Assembly (NCBI RefSeq): GCF_020520425.1
Contig: NC_079491.1
Location: 43,886,027 to 43,950,026 of the forward strand
Reading direction: 5' to 3'
Length of the DNA: 64,000 nt
Origin: Spinacia oleracea
Taxonomy: Eukaryota > Streptophyta > Magnoliopsida > Caryophyllales > Amaranthaceae
Program-made: the position numbers and the translations under genes
Part shown: positions 20,085 through 32,039 of the stretch, in pieces
How the letters are laid out: the number at the start of each line of letters is the position of its first letter
How positions within the stretch are numbered: the first letter of the stretch is position 1
Notes under the pieces: generated by a model
What the model saw: the letters and a program-made list of their open reading frames with translations, nothing else
What the model was told of the DNA's origin: nothing
Database searches by the model: none

Positions 20085-21598
20085 TGTAGACACCTACTTT
20101 TGTCCCCATTCCCGAAAGGGAAGGTTCGATGATGAAAGCGTAAATCTCCACTTGACAACGCATCTCCTATAAAATGACGAATCTCAATTCCCCTTTTCAT
20201 TTCACCCTAAACCTGCTATTTATAGAAACCTGCTATTTATGGAAACCTGCTAAAAATAGTAACTGCCGTAATGGGTAGTTGTTAAAAGTGGCAAGTCATA
20301 AAAGATAGAAACCTGTCAGAATTAGGTGTTGCACTCCAACATAAATCCTAAATGAGATAGAAATTATGAGAGAATCCTATTCCTAATATGATTCAAAAAT
20401 AAGAGTCACGTATTAATTAAAATCCTAACGAGCCTAGAGTTCGTAACGGGCCCAGACGTATCCCGTCATAAAATTGATACGCACTAAAAGACTCGATTAA
20501 GCCTCATACACTCCGGATTCTAAGAGTCCGAATCTGACAAAGAAACGGCCCAAATATCAATTTCAACGCCCAGCCCTGGGCGCTGAAATCGCATGGATCC
20601 TATTTTCAACGCCCAGAGCTGGGCGCCTAAATCTTTGACGCCCAGCCTTGGGCGCTGAAAATACCTGGGACGTGTTTTTTCCTAATTCCTCGAGGATTAG
20701 AGTTCTACAATTCTATCTTTCCACGAACTCTTTTCTATAAATAGGGCCTTAAGTTCGACGTGAAAAAGACAACACACAATGATTATTCTGAGTATTGACT
20801 CTGAACCCCTAAGCCTAAGCCTCACGCTGCAAAACTGATCACGCGTTCTGTCGCAATCGATCCATAAATCAAACAGAACATATCCCGTCCCATAAATTGA
20901 GATTCGTTAAATGAAAGGAGAAATAGCAAAGTCAAAGTGGTTAGTTTTCTGAGAACCGTGACGCACCTCTCAAGGGTGCGTCGTAATGTGTCCCTTTTCC
21001 ATGGTTTAATTGCTTTCCTCGCCCTTTTATGAACTGTTAAACTAACTAAATCTGATTGTTCGATCACGCCTAATAAGTATGATATTTTTGGGAAATTGGA
21101 TAATCATGCTAGGTCCCTTAAAACAATCTAAATGAGATAATCGCGTTCGATCTAGTACTATATGTTGCATATTGTTAAAATCGACTTAGATTAGTTTAAT
21201 AGTTAACGCATGTCCCTTCAATTATTTATGCTGAGCTAGTAAGGATATCCTGCCTTTGGAGTTATCGAAGAGCGAGTACTCCTCTCGGTAGTTACAGTCC
21301 CCCGAACCCTCAATCTCTACCCTGCGGGTGTACGTTGAGCGATCCCCACCACCAGGGATCATAAGGGAACCTACGACCGTCGTGGTCAAACATAATTGCA
21401 CTCCCTTTATGTCACGATAACCGGGTTTTGTCAGTTTTTCTCATTGTCGTTAAAAACTGAATGGCGACTCCTATATTACTAGTCAATTGGGTGTAAACTC
21501 ACAGGAAATCCGATTACACTTGATTTGACAAAAAGAAGCGTCACACCCACGAGGGACGAGGTCACGCATTAGCCTCGTGCTTTTTCGACCCCCTCACA
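20085..21598 (+). repeat. T2 3' LTR
   Basis: A 1514-bp LTR from TGTAGACACC to CCCTCACA. It carries three GC palindromes instead of two (20565-20660), a TATA box at 20736-20743, and the GACGCACC/GGTGCGTC hairpin at 20960-20982. The flank AACAC at 21599 would be the duplicated target; its partner is outside the window. Confidence 0.92.
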
Positions 21599-24500
21599 AA
21601 CACGCATCCCTAAAATAGGATATTACGATTCTAGTATGTATTTCAAATCTAAAAAGATAAAATAAAAATGATATCACACGATCTTTCCAAAAATCCTTTC
21701 ATTCAACAACAAAATAATATTATTCATTCAATAACAAAATCATATTATTGATTGATAAAATATAAATGATCTACAAAAGTTACGGCAAAAAAATTCCAAT
21801 ATCACTATTAAAAAAAAAAAAAAAAAAAAAAACAGCAACAGTAGGAACAGATTCGGCAGCAACAGCAGAAATGCAGGACTAAACTGAGGTAACCATCTCC
21901 TTGAGCTAGCTTAAGTCACACTAGATCATCGTCATCATCATCTTGATCTTCATCGTTATTTGGTTGGTAATATTCGGTAACATATGAGATCCACCTCTCC
22001 CTTAGCGCGCTCGTCAGTATTTAACAAAGAACATGCAACAAGCAACAAAACCAGTAAGTGATGAGAGTATATTTCTCTCATTGAACTTGTCATTAAACTT
22101 TCCTCTATGTTCTACAAAGGCCATGGGCTCAGTATGGGATGCATTCAAATTAAATTCAAGGCGTTTAACTTTTCTACGACAGTTATGACTCCATGAGATA
22201 TACATTCTCCTAATATGCCAGTTACTGTACAGCAAATACAGCAAATACAGGTGTTGTTTCACACCTGAAGACAATGAGACAGAATATAGAGGCATATTAT
22301 AGGAATATATGGTAAATGAATATTACAAAATGAGCCAAACTAGATTGAGAAGAAAAAAGATACAAATTTATTGTACTGATTCATTTTCATTGAATTCCAA
22401 GAAGAGTTAGTATACAACTGGTAAAAGAATAGTCAGAACACATAACAAAACATATAAATACAGAAAGGACCAGAAGCCTTTCCATCTAATGAAAAGGCTC
22501 TAGCTTAAGGCGCTAAGTATTTAGAAAAGCAAAGCTACTAGTAATGAATAACCATGCTCTATAAGATATAATGGTCACCTAAATTTAAACTAATTTTTTT
22601 TGATGTCAAGGTTTAATTAGGACCTCACAGTTCCATGAACTCTTAATTAAACCAACATTTTGGTGTTTGTGGGTGTTTGAGAGGAAGAGAGTTGATTTGG
22701 TGTTGGCTTGTAATAGGCTGATGAACCTCCTGGGCGAGTTTGAAGCTGCAAAAGAGCGAGACGAATGTGCTGCACCTTCCCACAGTGAAGCTCATACATG
22801 GACAACCCCATCTATTGGTTTATTTAAACTCAATATTGACGCTGCAACAACTACAAATGCTACGGGATATGGGATGGTTGTGAGGGATTCTGTTGGGGAT
22901 GTGCTCATGTCTGCAGGTCTTGGAAACTCAAGGTTTTAGAAGCAAAACAAAGCTTCACTGCAGATTTGCTGGCAACATACAAGAAATCCTCCCTAGCTTT
23001 AGTAATGCACAACTTTAAGTCATCTACAATACTATCTTAGATAATAAGATTACACGGAAAATCTCATAACTTAACTTCTAACAATATCAGGAAGTAAGGA
23101 GATCTACATAAGTGACTGAGCATGTATAATTGTATAGACAGATCGTGACTCCTTGCTCTTTACTGATCGTATAGACAGATCGTGAAACCTATAATCTCTT
23201 TTGTTTTTGCTAATAGAAGGTGCAACAAGGTTGTAACTTTTACCAAGTCCAAAAGCTCTAGCACAAATAGTATGCATAATTCTAAATGAACTTATAAACA
23301 AATTTTGAGGAAACAAACAGTACCCTAAATATGGGAGAAATTAACCTGCCTCGACAGATTCAATGGAAAATGGACCAAATTACAATTTTAAAGTTTAAGC
23401 TCACTAGATTGCTTGTCTAAGATTGGGTTTTCTCTGTTTGCTAACCAAACACAAGTTTGAAAAGAGACTTTCTTGTACCCAATAGCTAGAACAAGCTCTA
23501 AAACTATGGTTTGATTGCCCGATCTTGGACGGTTATGTTGACTAAAGGAAAAGAATGCTTTGTGTAAGGTGTATTCCTTAAAGTAAATCAATCTCACACC
23601 CCATCCCCAATTCAACATAGTCCCAGATAAAACCCATTCATTGATTTCGTATACCGACAAAAAAAAATCTAGCAGATTGTGCTAATTATCATAAGGCTTC
23701 TCAATCTACAATTCATGAACATCTTAGTAGGGAAGATAGAAATTCGACGAAAGTAACGAAATCAATCATACAAAATCCGATGAAAGTAACAAAAAAGTGA
23801 TGGATGAGAAGGATACCGATGAAAAAAAGTTGGTGATGTACTATTTGGAAGAAGAAACTTTTACTGATATTGTAGTTCAAGGCATTCCAGAGGATGAAAA
23901 CTACACATAAAATTACTATTTCAAAGATTTCTTATTTATCAAGTATTGGTGGATTGATTTTAACACGAGAAATTTAGAGGAAAACAACATCTAGGAAGGG
24001 GACGGGTAGTGACAGAGGCATTATATTGCAGAGGTTAGGATGCGTGAATGGCAGTCAATTACAAGTCGATTACAGGCAGTACATTCAATCAACAAAGTGC
24101 ATCCACAACACAACCAGAATTAAAGTGATTTGATTTTCAAGACGCAGACATCCACCAAGGCATCAATAATTTAGTACAATTATTTGTAGTGGAGTTTTCT
24201 AAAGGAATATAAGGCCCAAAAAAACGTTCTTATACCTCATTATCTTCATTAACCTTGTCAAGTTTGCAACAAAATCTGAATTCCTAAGACAAGTCATTTA
24301 TTATCAAGCAACTCCAAGATAGTTACTTGCGACAAATCATATTCTCTAGGGTTGAATTTCCTAGCCAGGGCCATCAGAAAAGGATCAACGGGAAGCAATG
24401 CTCTTCTGTTTGGCCTGCTGCATTACTATTGATTACATATATGCAAAAGAAAAAAGGCAAACAAGAACACTTCAGTACAGAGGTCCAGCTAATTACAAAA

Positions 24501-25829
24501 ACACGTAAGTTTGGTGACACAATCAAGTGAGAAAGAACAAAACCTCTTTTTATCTTCCATTGACACGGAAAGATATGAATATAGGTTGGAAAGAAAGATC
24601 TGCATAAGAGTTTAACAAATATTAACTAAGAAAACGAGAAAGATTAAACTTAGAACTTACACTAGAATTTACATATATTATGTTGTGTTAAGATTCTGGA
24701 TTCTGGAATAGAATAAGCAGAAATGTGTACCTTCAAACCATCCTCATGGAAACCGTAATTGTAAGAACTCAGCTACGGCTAATTTGGTGCACGCCCCCTC
24801 CTTCTAATTTAACTAGACTGCAGCATATAAGGCAGACAACATCACAACACCAACATATTTGCAGGACAAAAAACCCAACTGAAAATCATCTGATAAACAT
24901 CATAACCTGCATATTACAGTTACATTGTCAACCATGGCTTCTTTCCCAAACTAATTTCAATTTAATTTGACCTAAATAATACATCTAAAGGAAAATCAAT
25001 TTATTTGGATTGAATTCAACAAATTCATTCGACATCAATTCTACCAATTCTACCTACATAAGTAATTTGATATTCCACACATGTATTCATTAAGAGGAAA
25101 ATAATCGACAAAATTAATCCGACCTAAAATTTTAAACGTATATCTATTTTTACAACAAGAATTCCTAGCTCATTTTATGGCAATTAAAAACTAGAATTCC
25201 TTATTCAAATATTCCAATTTGGTAAAAAAAAAAAAAAAATTCAAATCCCTAAATTATTAGTTGCAAAATAATAGGTAAACAACATTAAGCATACCGATAT
25301 CGGAATTGAAGGCAACGGTGGTATAGACGGCATTCAACGGAGGCTACGAAGCGGTCGAAAGACGGTGCGATGGAGCGGCGGTGCAGATCTGCGTCGGGAG
25401 GTTGTTCCACTTCAGTTTTGCGGGAGTATTGAAGGAAATTTTGGTTTTTTATGGAAGTCACTCTGTTAGTTTTAGGGATTTTGCCCTTTAACTGGCTATT
25501 AACACTCTTATTTTGGTTTTTTTTAGGATGAGCGTCATATAGCAAATATTCGTATATTAAGATTTTTTTTTTATTGTAAAATATTTTGTAAAAGAATAAA
25601 AAACGTCAATCTTGGACACAATTTTATGTTTTACTAAAAAAATTAACTTTAATTAATTATTTTTAATATAATAAAAAATACATGACGGTTGAGAAAGGTA
25701 GCCGTGCTATATTCTTTTATTCACACAATGGTTATAATTGAAATGCGTACTCTATACTTCTATAAAACGCTTAGCAAACTTAAGCGTTCTCTATTCAGCG
25801 TTTCTTATTCCACCTTTTGTAGTAATTTG
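21599..25829. other. Low-copy flanking DNA, no secure gene
   Basis: About 4.2 kb unrelated to the surrounding elements. It has AT-rich DNA, a poly-A run (about 21810-21833) and no long frame. Weak coding hints: on the minus strand, 21925-22012 reads an acidic C-terminus (WISYVTEYYQPN, then DEDQDDDDDD and a stop); on the + strand 23798-23910 reads MDEKDTDEKKLVMYYLEEE and onward to a stop; and a minus-strand ATG at 25333 is followed 39 bases later by a GT donor. These may be exons of one or more host genes with large introns, but I recognise no product and cannot join them. Confidence 0.3.
22667..22939 (+). pseudogene. LINE-type RNase H fragment
   Basis: The frame ending at 22939 carries PSIGLFKLNIDAA, then TGYGMVVRDSVGDVLMSAG. 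This is the start of the RNase H domain at the C-terminus of plant L1-type non-LTR polyproteins (FKLNxDAA with the first catalytic Asp, then GxGxVxRDxxG). Only the first third of the domain is left; the rest is missing. Confidence 0.75.
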
Positions 25830-26286
25830 AAACATAAAACTAAGTGTATCAAACATGCAAAAACTTTAAAATACTCATTTAGGTTCATTAGTTGAAAGTT
25901 GGGACCGAAATTAGCCATTTTAGTCAAATTGTGACCGATAGTGAACTAACGAGGCTTAAATGTGTATAACTTCACCAAAATGGGGTGAGAATGAGTCTTT
26001 CAAACATAAAACCATGTGTATTAAATATGGAAAGACTTCAAAATTCACATTTAAGTTCATTAGTTGAAAGTTGGTACCGAAATTAGCCATTTTAGTCAAA
26101 TTGTGACAGATAATGAACTAACGAGGCTTAAATATACATAACTTCACCAAAATGGGTGAGAATGAGTTTTTCAAACATAAAACTAAGTGTATTAAACATG
26201 AAAAGACTTTGAAATACTCATTTAAGTTCATTAGTTGAAAGTTGGGACCGAAAATAGCCATTTTAGTCAAAATGTGACTGATAATG
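25830..26286 (+). repeat. About 172-bp tandem repeat
   Basis: The word GTTCATTAGTTGAAAGTTGG begins at 25883, 26055 and 26226, giving periods of 172 and 171 bp. About two and a half copies are present, 85-95 percent alike by eye. The array is cut at 26286 by copia C3 inside the sequence GATAATG that in other copies continues AACTAACGAGG. Confidence 0.88.
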
Positions 26287-27688
26287 TGTGAGGTTATGAT
26301 ACATATGACAAAACATAAATCATGCGGAAAAACTTAATGCCAGGAAACATATTATTTACACATAATCATTTAGCATAATTTAGGTGCATACACTTTGTAG
26401 CGTGCCCTCCCTAGCTGCGCCCGAACCGAACAAGAACAAGTCTTTAGGACTCCAAGTGTCGTCCCTCCGTAGATAGTCCACAGCACGTCCAGATCCGCCT
26501 TAAGCTTGACCAACTAGAATCGCCCTTAAGGTTCTAAGAATTTCTGCTAAATAGGTTGCAAGTGTTTGGCTGATTTTTGCTTCAAAATCTTACCTTTGAA
26601 TACTTCAATGTTGTATATAACTTTGTGACCCTAGTCCCCTATTTATAGATCGAGTTATGGAAAAAGGACTTATAATCCTATTAGAATACTAATTTAGTTT
26701 AATTAGAATCCTGCTAGGACTCTATGAAAATAAACTTTATCTATTAGGATTAGAATTTAATCATATGTCGAATCCCGATAGCTTTAGGATTCGTATAGCA
26801 CGCACACGAGCATCGCACGAGCACCGTACACCCGCGCGCAGGCCTTACAGCCCACGCTGAGCTCACAACGCCACGGCCCAGCTCGCTGCCTGTGATCCGC
26901 GCGCGCGCTCAAGGCCTTGGCTGGGCCTGGCCTTGCGCTGGACCTGGTCGAGGCTTGGCGTGTGGTTTGTTGCGTGTGGCTTGCTGGGCGACGGCCTGGC
27001 TTCGTGCTGGGCCTTCGTCTAGCGAGCCTCGTCATCTAATTCGTACAATACGCTTCCGATTAAATTCTCGATTCCGGAATTCATTTCCGATACGAACAAT
27101 ATTTAATATTTCCGATTCTGGAATTAATTTCCGTTTCGAACAAATATTTAATATTTCCGTTTCCGGAATTATTTTCCGATTTCGATAATATTTCCGAATC
27201 TGACAATATTTCCGTTTCCGGCAATATTTCCGATTCCGGCAATATTTCCATTTCCAATAATATTTTCCGATACGTACCATGTTTCCGTTTCCGGCAACAT
27301 CTACGACTTGGATAATATTTATATTTCCGATACGATCCATATTTTCGTTTCCGGCAATATCTTCGTTTCCGGAGTATTCATTTCTTGCCTTTGACGATCT
27401 CAGCTCCCACTGAAACCAAGATCCGTCGAATCCGAATATCCATAGATGGAGTATTTAATGCCATTAAATACTTGATCCGTTTACGTACTATTTGTGTGAC
27501 CCTACGGGTTCAGTCAAGAGTAAGCTGTGGATTAATATCATTAATTCCACTTGAACTGAAGTGGCCTCTAGCTAGGCATTCAGCTCACTTGATCTCACTG
27601 AATTTATTAACTTGTCAATTAATACTGAACCGCATTTATTAGACTTATCATTAAATGCATACTTGGACCAATGGCATTATTTCCTTCA
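26287..27688 (-). repeat. C3 3' LTR
   Basis: A 1402-bp LTR, reverse orientation (TGTGAGGTTATG on + is the LTR end; TTCCTTCA at 27688 is its start). GC-rich block 26795-27035, CGGAAAT array 27058-27375, TATA box complement 26640-26647. TCTCCCACTTGTCC next to 27689 is the complement of the polypurine tract. Confidence 0.92.
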
Positions 27689-28568
27689 GTCTCCCACTTG
27701 TCCTTAGGGACAAGTGTGCATTTCCTAATTCCTTTGTCGCTTGATGCTTGCTCTTGAACATAAGGTAAGAGTTGTCATCCTTATTACGTCCAGAGGTGTT
27801 TCTCGGTTTCAGAGTTCAACTGATCAAATAAACAGATAATCATAGCCTATGATTCATCTGAGCACGGCCATGCATTTTACAGTTTCTAGCTCTCCGAGTG
27901 GCCTTGTACAACTTTCAGCATCTCATCCCGATTTATGGGAGGACAATCCCAATCTTGCGATCTTGAGATTATACTTCGTTTGATAGGTGATTACCTGAGC
28001 GTTGCCTTTATAGCCTCCTTTTACGGTGCGACGGTTGGTCAACGTCAAAGTAAGCAGTTCTCAAACAAGTAATCTCAAATCACTCAGGTATAGAGGATTT
28101 AGTGTCTAATAATTTTAATGAAATTTACTTATGACATATTTTCATCTCTTACAGTAAAGTTTCATAGGTCTGTCCGATACTAGTCTTCCCAAAGTAAGTA
28201 TCTATGCAAATGATTACGACATTGCCATGTCCACATAGTTCAAGAAACAGAACTACTAGTCATCTTGCATTCTAGTCGTCTAACGTTTTCTATGCGTCCA
28301 TCTTTATAGAAAACTCCGACCAGGGACCATTTTCAACTTTTGACATTCAAGTTCACTTGATAGACATTTCTTAGTCACAGGACTGGTCCTGACAGTTTAT
28401 CTTGAATATTTCGTCAAATTGAAGGGACTCATCTATTCATTTATGTTTATTGTGAATAAACCCCAAATTAAATGGAAAAACGAATTCTATTCATTTATTA
28501 TGAATGATTAACCAATAATGTTTTACAAAGAATTAAACTCTAAACCTTTAAAACATTAAACAAGGACA
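27689..28568 (-). other. C3 3' untranslated region
   Basis: About 880 bases between the LTR and the end of pol without a coding frame. It aligns in reverse with 12180-12947 of C2. Confidence 0.75.
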
Positions 28569-28997
28569 TCAAAGCCATTCTCCAATATTCTTGATTCCCA
28601 TAGCTGCAGTGTGCGAGTTGTGCTTCGCCTGCGGCAGAGGTTTAGTCAATGGATCTGAGATGTTGTCATCAGTTCCAATCTTGCTTATCTCGACTTCTTT
28701 TCTTTCAACGAACTCTCGTAGAAGGTGAAATCTACGAAGTATATGTTTGACTCTTTGGTGGTGTCTAGGCTCCTTTGCCTGTGCAATAGCTCCGTTATTA
28801 TCACAATATAGGGCTATTGGTCCTTTAATGGAGGGGACTACACCAAGTTCACCTATGAACTTCCTTAGCAATATAGCTTCCTTTGCTGCTTCATGTGCAG
28901 CAATGTACTCCGCTTCAGTTGTAGAATCCGCAATGGTGCTTTGCTTAGCACTTTTCCAGCTTACTGCACCTCCGTTGAGGCAGAAGACAAACCCAGG
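28569..28997 (-). pseudogene. C3 RNase H domain
   Basis: Copia RNase H with AEYIAAHEAAKEAILL (catalytic Glu), LYCDNNGAIA (catalytic Asp) and HHQRVKHILRRFHLLRE, ending KNIGEWL. It is separated from the reverse transcriptase by a TAG at 28998-29000, but the frame continues across it. Confidence 0.88.
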
Positions 28998-29999
28998 CTA
29001 TGATCTGAAATCATCTTTGTCGGTTTGGAAACTTGCGTCCGTATAGCCTTTAACAATTAATTCATCATCTCCACCATATACCAGGAAGTCATCTTTGTGC
29101 CTTTTCAGGTACTTCAGAATATTCTTGGCAGCAGTCCAATGTGCCTCTCCTGGGTCTGACTGGCATCTGCTCGTAGCACTGAGTGCGTACGCAACATTCG
29201 GGCGTGTACATATCATAGCATACATTATTGAACCAATCAATGATGCATATGGAATCCCATTCATTCGTCTACGCTCATCAAGTGTTTTTGGGCACTGAGT
29301 CTTGCTTAGAGTCATTCCATGAGACATGGGTAGGTAGCTTAACTTGGAGTCTGCCATCTTGAACTTTTCAAGCACCTTATTGATATAAGTGCTTTGACTA
29401 AATCCAATCATCCTTTTAGATCTATCTCTGTAAATCTTGATGCCCAGTATGTACTGTGCTTCTCCTAGATCCTTAATCGAAAAACATTTCCTAAGCCAAA
29501 TCTTGACAGAGTTCAACATAGGAATGTCATTTCCGATAAGTAATATGTCGTCGACATATAGTACTAGAAAAGCAATTTTTCTCCCACTGACCTTCTTGTA
29601 TACACAAGATTCATCTGCGTTCTTGATGAAACCAAAGTCGCTGACTGCTTCATCAAAACGTATATTCCAGCTCCTGGATGCCTACTTCAATCCGTAGATT
29701 GATTTCTTTAGCTTGCATACCTTTTTAGCATTCCTTGGATCCTCAAAACCCTCAGGCTGTGTCATAAACACAGTTTCTGTTAAAATGCCGTTTAAGAAAG
29801 TGGTTTTGACATCCATCTGCCATATTTCGTAATCGTAATATGCAGCGATTACTAACATTATCCGACTAGACTTTATCATTGCAACTGGTGAAAAGTTTTC
29901 ATCGTAATCCACACCGTGGACTTGCCTGTAACCTTTTGCAACCAATCTAGCTTTGAAAACTTCAACTTTCCGATCCTTGTCCTTTTTCAGTTTGAAAAC
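28998..29999 (-). pseudogene. C3 reverse transcriptase domain
   Basis: Order of motifs: ARLVAKGYRQ (29930), VDYDENFSPVAMIKS, IWQMDVKTTFLNG (first Asp), QPEGF, KSIYGLK, stop TAG (29682-29684), ASRSWN, LYVDDILLIGND (catalytic YVDD near 29546-29575), LGEAQYILGIKI, ASLIGSIMYAMICTRPNVAYA. The VDD pair is intact, but nonsense codons at 30000-30002 and 29682-29684 prevent a full product. Confidence 0.9.
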
Positions 30000-30002
30000 T
30001 CA

Positions 30003-30652
30003 TTTGCTTCCTATGGCTTGGTAGCCATCTGGCAAATCGACCAAATCCCATACTTGGTTTTCTGACATGGAGTCTAATTCAGATTGCATGGCTTCTTGCC
30101 ATTTCTTGGAGCTAGGGCTCGTCATAGCTTATTTGTAAGTCGCAGGTTCATCACTTTCAAGTAATAGAACGTCATAGCTCTCGTTCGTCAAAATACCTAA
30201 GTACCTTTCCGGTTGAGATCTATATCTTTGCGATCTACGCGGGGTTACATTTCTAGATTGTCCATGATTCTCACCAGATACTTCTAAAGATCTCTGAGTT
30301 TCATCTTGAACGTCATCTTGAGCATTCTCTAGAGTTTGTTGTTCGACTCGAATTTCTTCGAGGTCTACTTTTCTCCCACTTGTCATTTTGGAAATGTGAT
30401 TATTTTCCAAAAAGATACCATCTCGAGCAACAAACACCTAGTTCTCAGATGTATTGTAGAAGTAATACCCCTTTGTTTCCTTTGGATAGCCCACAAGGAT
30501 ACATTTGTCAGATTTTGGATGAAATTTGTCTGAAATTAATCGTTTGACGTATACTTCACATCCCCAAATCTTAAGAAAAGACACATTTGGAGGCTTTCCA
30601 AACCATAACTCATATGGAGTCTTTTCAACAACTTTAGACGGAGCTCTATTTA
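30003..30652 (-). pseudogene. C3 integrase C-terminus and hinge
   Basis: Contains the copia block TPYELWFGKPPNVSFLKIWG, the YPKETKGYYFYN segment, MTSGRKVDLEEIRV and the basic RRSQRYRSQPERY stretch. It is out of frame with the integrase core (shift near 30655) and broken by stops at 30438-30440 and 30129-30131. Confidence 0.85.
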
Positions 30653-31603
30653 AGTGAGTGCAGCTGTATTTAGTGCATGTCCCCAAATTTCTATTGGAAG
30701 TTCGGCCTGACCCATCATTGATCTAACCATGTCTAGCAAGGTTCTGTTCCTCCGTTCCGACACACCGTTCCATTGTGGTGTTCCAGGAGGAGTCAATTCT
30801 GATAGAATTCCCCATTCTTTCAGATGGTCATCAAATTCATAGCTCAGATATTCACCGCCTCTATCAGACCGCAGTGCCTTAATCTTCTTGCCTAATTGAT
30901 TCTCTACTTCAATCTGAAATTCCTTGAATTTGTCAAAGGATTCAGACTTATGCTTCATTAGGTAGACATAACCATATCTACTGAAGTCATAAGTTAAAGT
31001 GATAAAGTAGCTGAAACGACCTCTAGCATTTGTACTCATTGGTCCACATACATCTGTATGGATTAAACCCAATAGTTCAGTTTCTCTTTCTCCAACTTTA
31101 GAGAAAGGTTGCTTTGTCATTTTGCCAAGTAAACATGATTCGCATTTACCATAATCCTCTAAGTCAAATGGTTCTAGAATTCCTTCCTTTTGAAGTCTTT
31201 CTATGCGTTTCAAGTTAATATGGCCTAATCGACAATGCCACAGATAGGTGAGATCTGAATCATCATTTTTGGCCTTTTTGGTATTTATGTTATAAACTTG
31301 TTTGTCGTGATCTAATAAATAAAGTCCATTGACTAATCTAGCAGATCCATAAAACATCTCTTTAAAATAAAACGAACAACTATTGTCTTTTATTAAAAAG
31401 GAAAATCCCTTAGCATCTAAGCAAGAAACAGAAATGATGTTTTTAGTAAGACTTGGAACATGTAAACACTCTTCCAGTTCCAAAACTAGCCCAGAGGGCA
31501 ACGACAAATAATAAGTTCCTACAGCTAATGTAGCAATCCGTGCTCCATTTCCCACTCTTAGGTCGACTTCACCCTTGCTTAACCTTCTACTTCTTCTTAG
31601 TCC
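30653..31603 (-). pseudogene. C3 protease end, pre-integrase and integrase core
   Basis: After the protease tail (VGNGARIATLAVGTY), the gag-pre-integrase zinc finger is complete: LWHCRLGH and CESCLLGK (HHCC). The integrase core keeps its D-D-E residues: IHTDVCGPM, ALRSDRGGEY and NGVSERRNRTLLDM. The 301-codon open stretch is the best-preserved part of C3. It is fused in frame to the upstream protease apart from TAG 31604-31606, and a frameshift ends it near 30650. Confidence 0.9.
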
Positions 31604-32011
31604 CTATGGATTGGAACATAAGTGTGAGCCACAACCTGTATCTAATACCCAAGAAGTTGAATTAGCAAGTATACAGTCTATAACGAAAGTACTTGAAGAT
31701 GGAACGACTGTTCCGTTCTTCTGATCTTCCTTTAGCTTCAAGCAAACTCTCTTCCAATGCCCCTTCTTCTTGCAATAGAAGCATTTGAATTCAGAAGTGG
31801 GTTGACTGACCTTCCTCTTTTCAGACTTGGCGCCAGTTTGCTTAGTTGGGTTGGCCTTGTTGCCACCTTTCTTAGCATTCCTTTTCTTTCCAGATTTCCT
31901 GAACTTGCCCCCACGCACCATAAGCACATCTTGCTTATCACTTTTGAGCGTCTTTTCAGCGGTCTTCAGCATACCGTGAAGCTCAGTGAGCATTTTGTCC
32001 AAACTATTCAT
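31604..32011 (-). pseudogene. C3 gag C-terminus and protease start
   Basis: Reads a lysine-rich gag tail, one CCHC knuckle (CFYCKKKGHWKRVC) and the protease active site segment WVLDTGCGSHLC, whose Asp-Thr-Gly is intact. Ends at TAG 31604-31606, where the family has glutamine. The first Met at 32011 is internal; the N-terminal gag was lost to the T3 insertion. Confidence 0.88.
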
Positions 32012-32039
32012 ACTGTGTTCAGCTTGAACTGATCATACC

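Larger units (their letters stand above)
17460..21598 (+). mobile_element. T2: Tat/Ogre-like element, 3' part with antisense ORF
   Basis: T1 is inserted here (T1 LTR ends at 17459), so the 5' part of T2 is left of the window. In + sense it has an antisense accessory ORF, a long 3' untranslated region (18110-20084) with palindromes, stem-loops and a 39-bp minisatellite, a polypurine tract and a 3' LTR. The + orientation follows from the LTR and from the 3' region matching T1 and T4. Gag and pol are not in the window. Confidence 0.8.
26287..32039 (-). mobile_element. C3: decayed copia element, minus strand
   Basis: 3' LTR 26287-27688, untranslated region 27689-28568, then RNase H, reverse transcriptase, integrase, protease and the end of gag reading leftwards. 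It stops at 32039, where T3 is inserted; the front of gag, the PBS and the 5' LTR do not reappear in the window. The coding part is readable but carries at least six nonsense codons and a frameshift. Same family as C2 and C1. Confidence 0.92.

Noticed and set aside
25285..25545. Minus-strand 86-codon frame as a host gene 5' end
   Set aside because: Low-complexity, no similarity; only a short ATG segment before a GT is plausible and is mentioned as a weak hint.
25830..26286. CRISPR-like repeats
   Set aside because: Repeats are 172 bp with no spacers, in a plant genome.
28747..29697. Plus-strand frames opposite the C3 polymerase
   Set aside because: Shadows of the minus-strand reverse transcriptase and RNase H.
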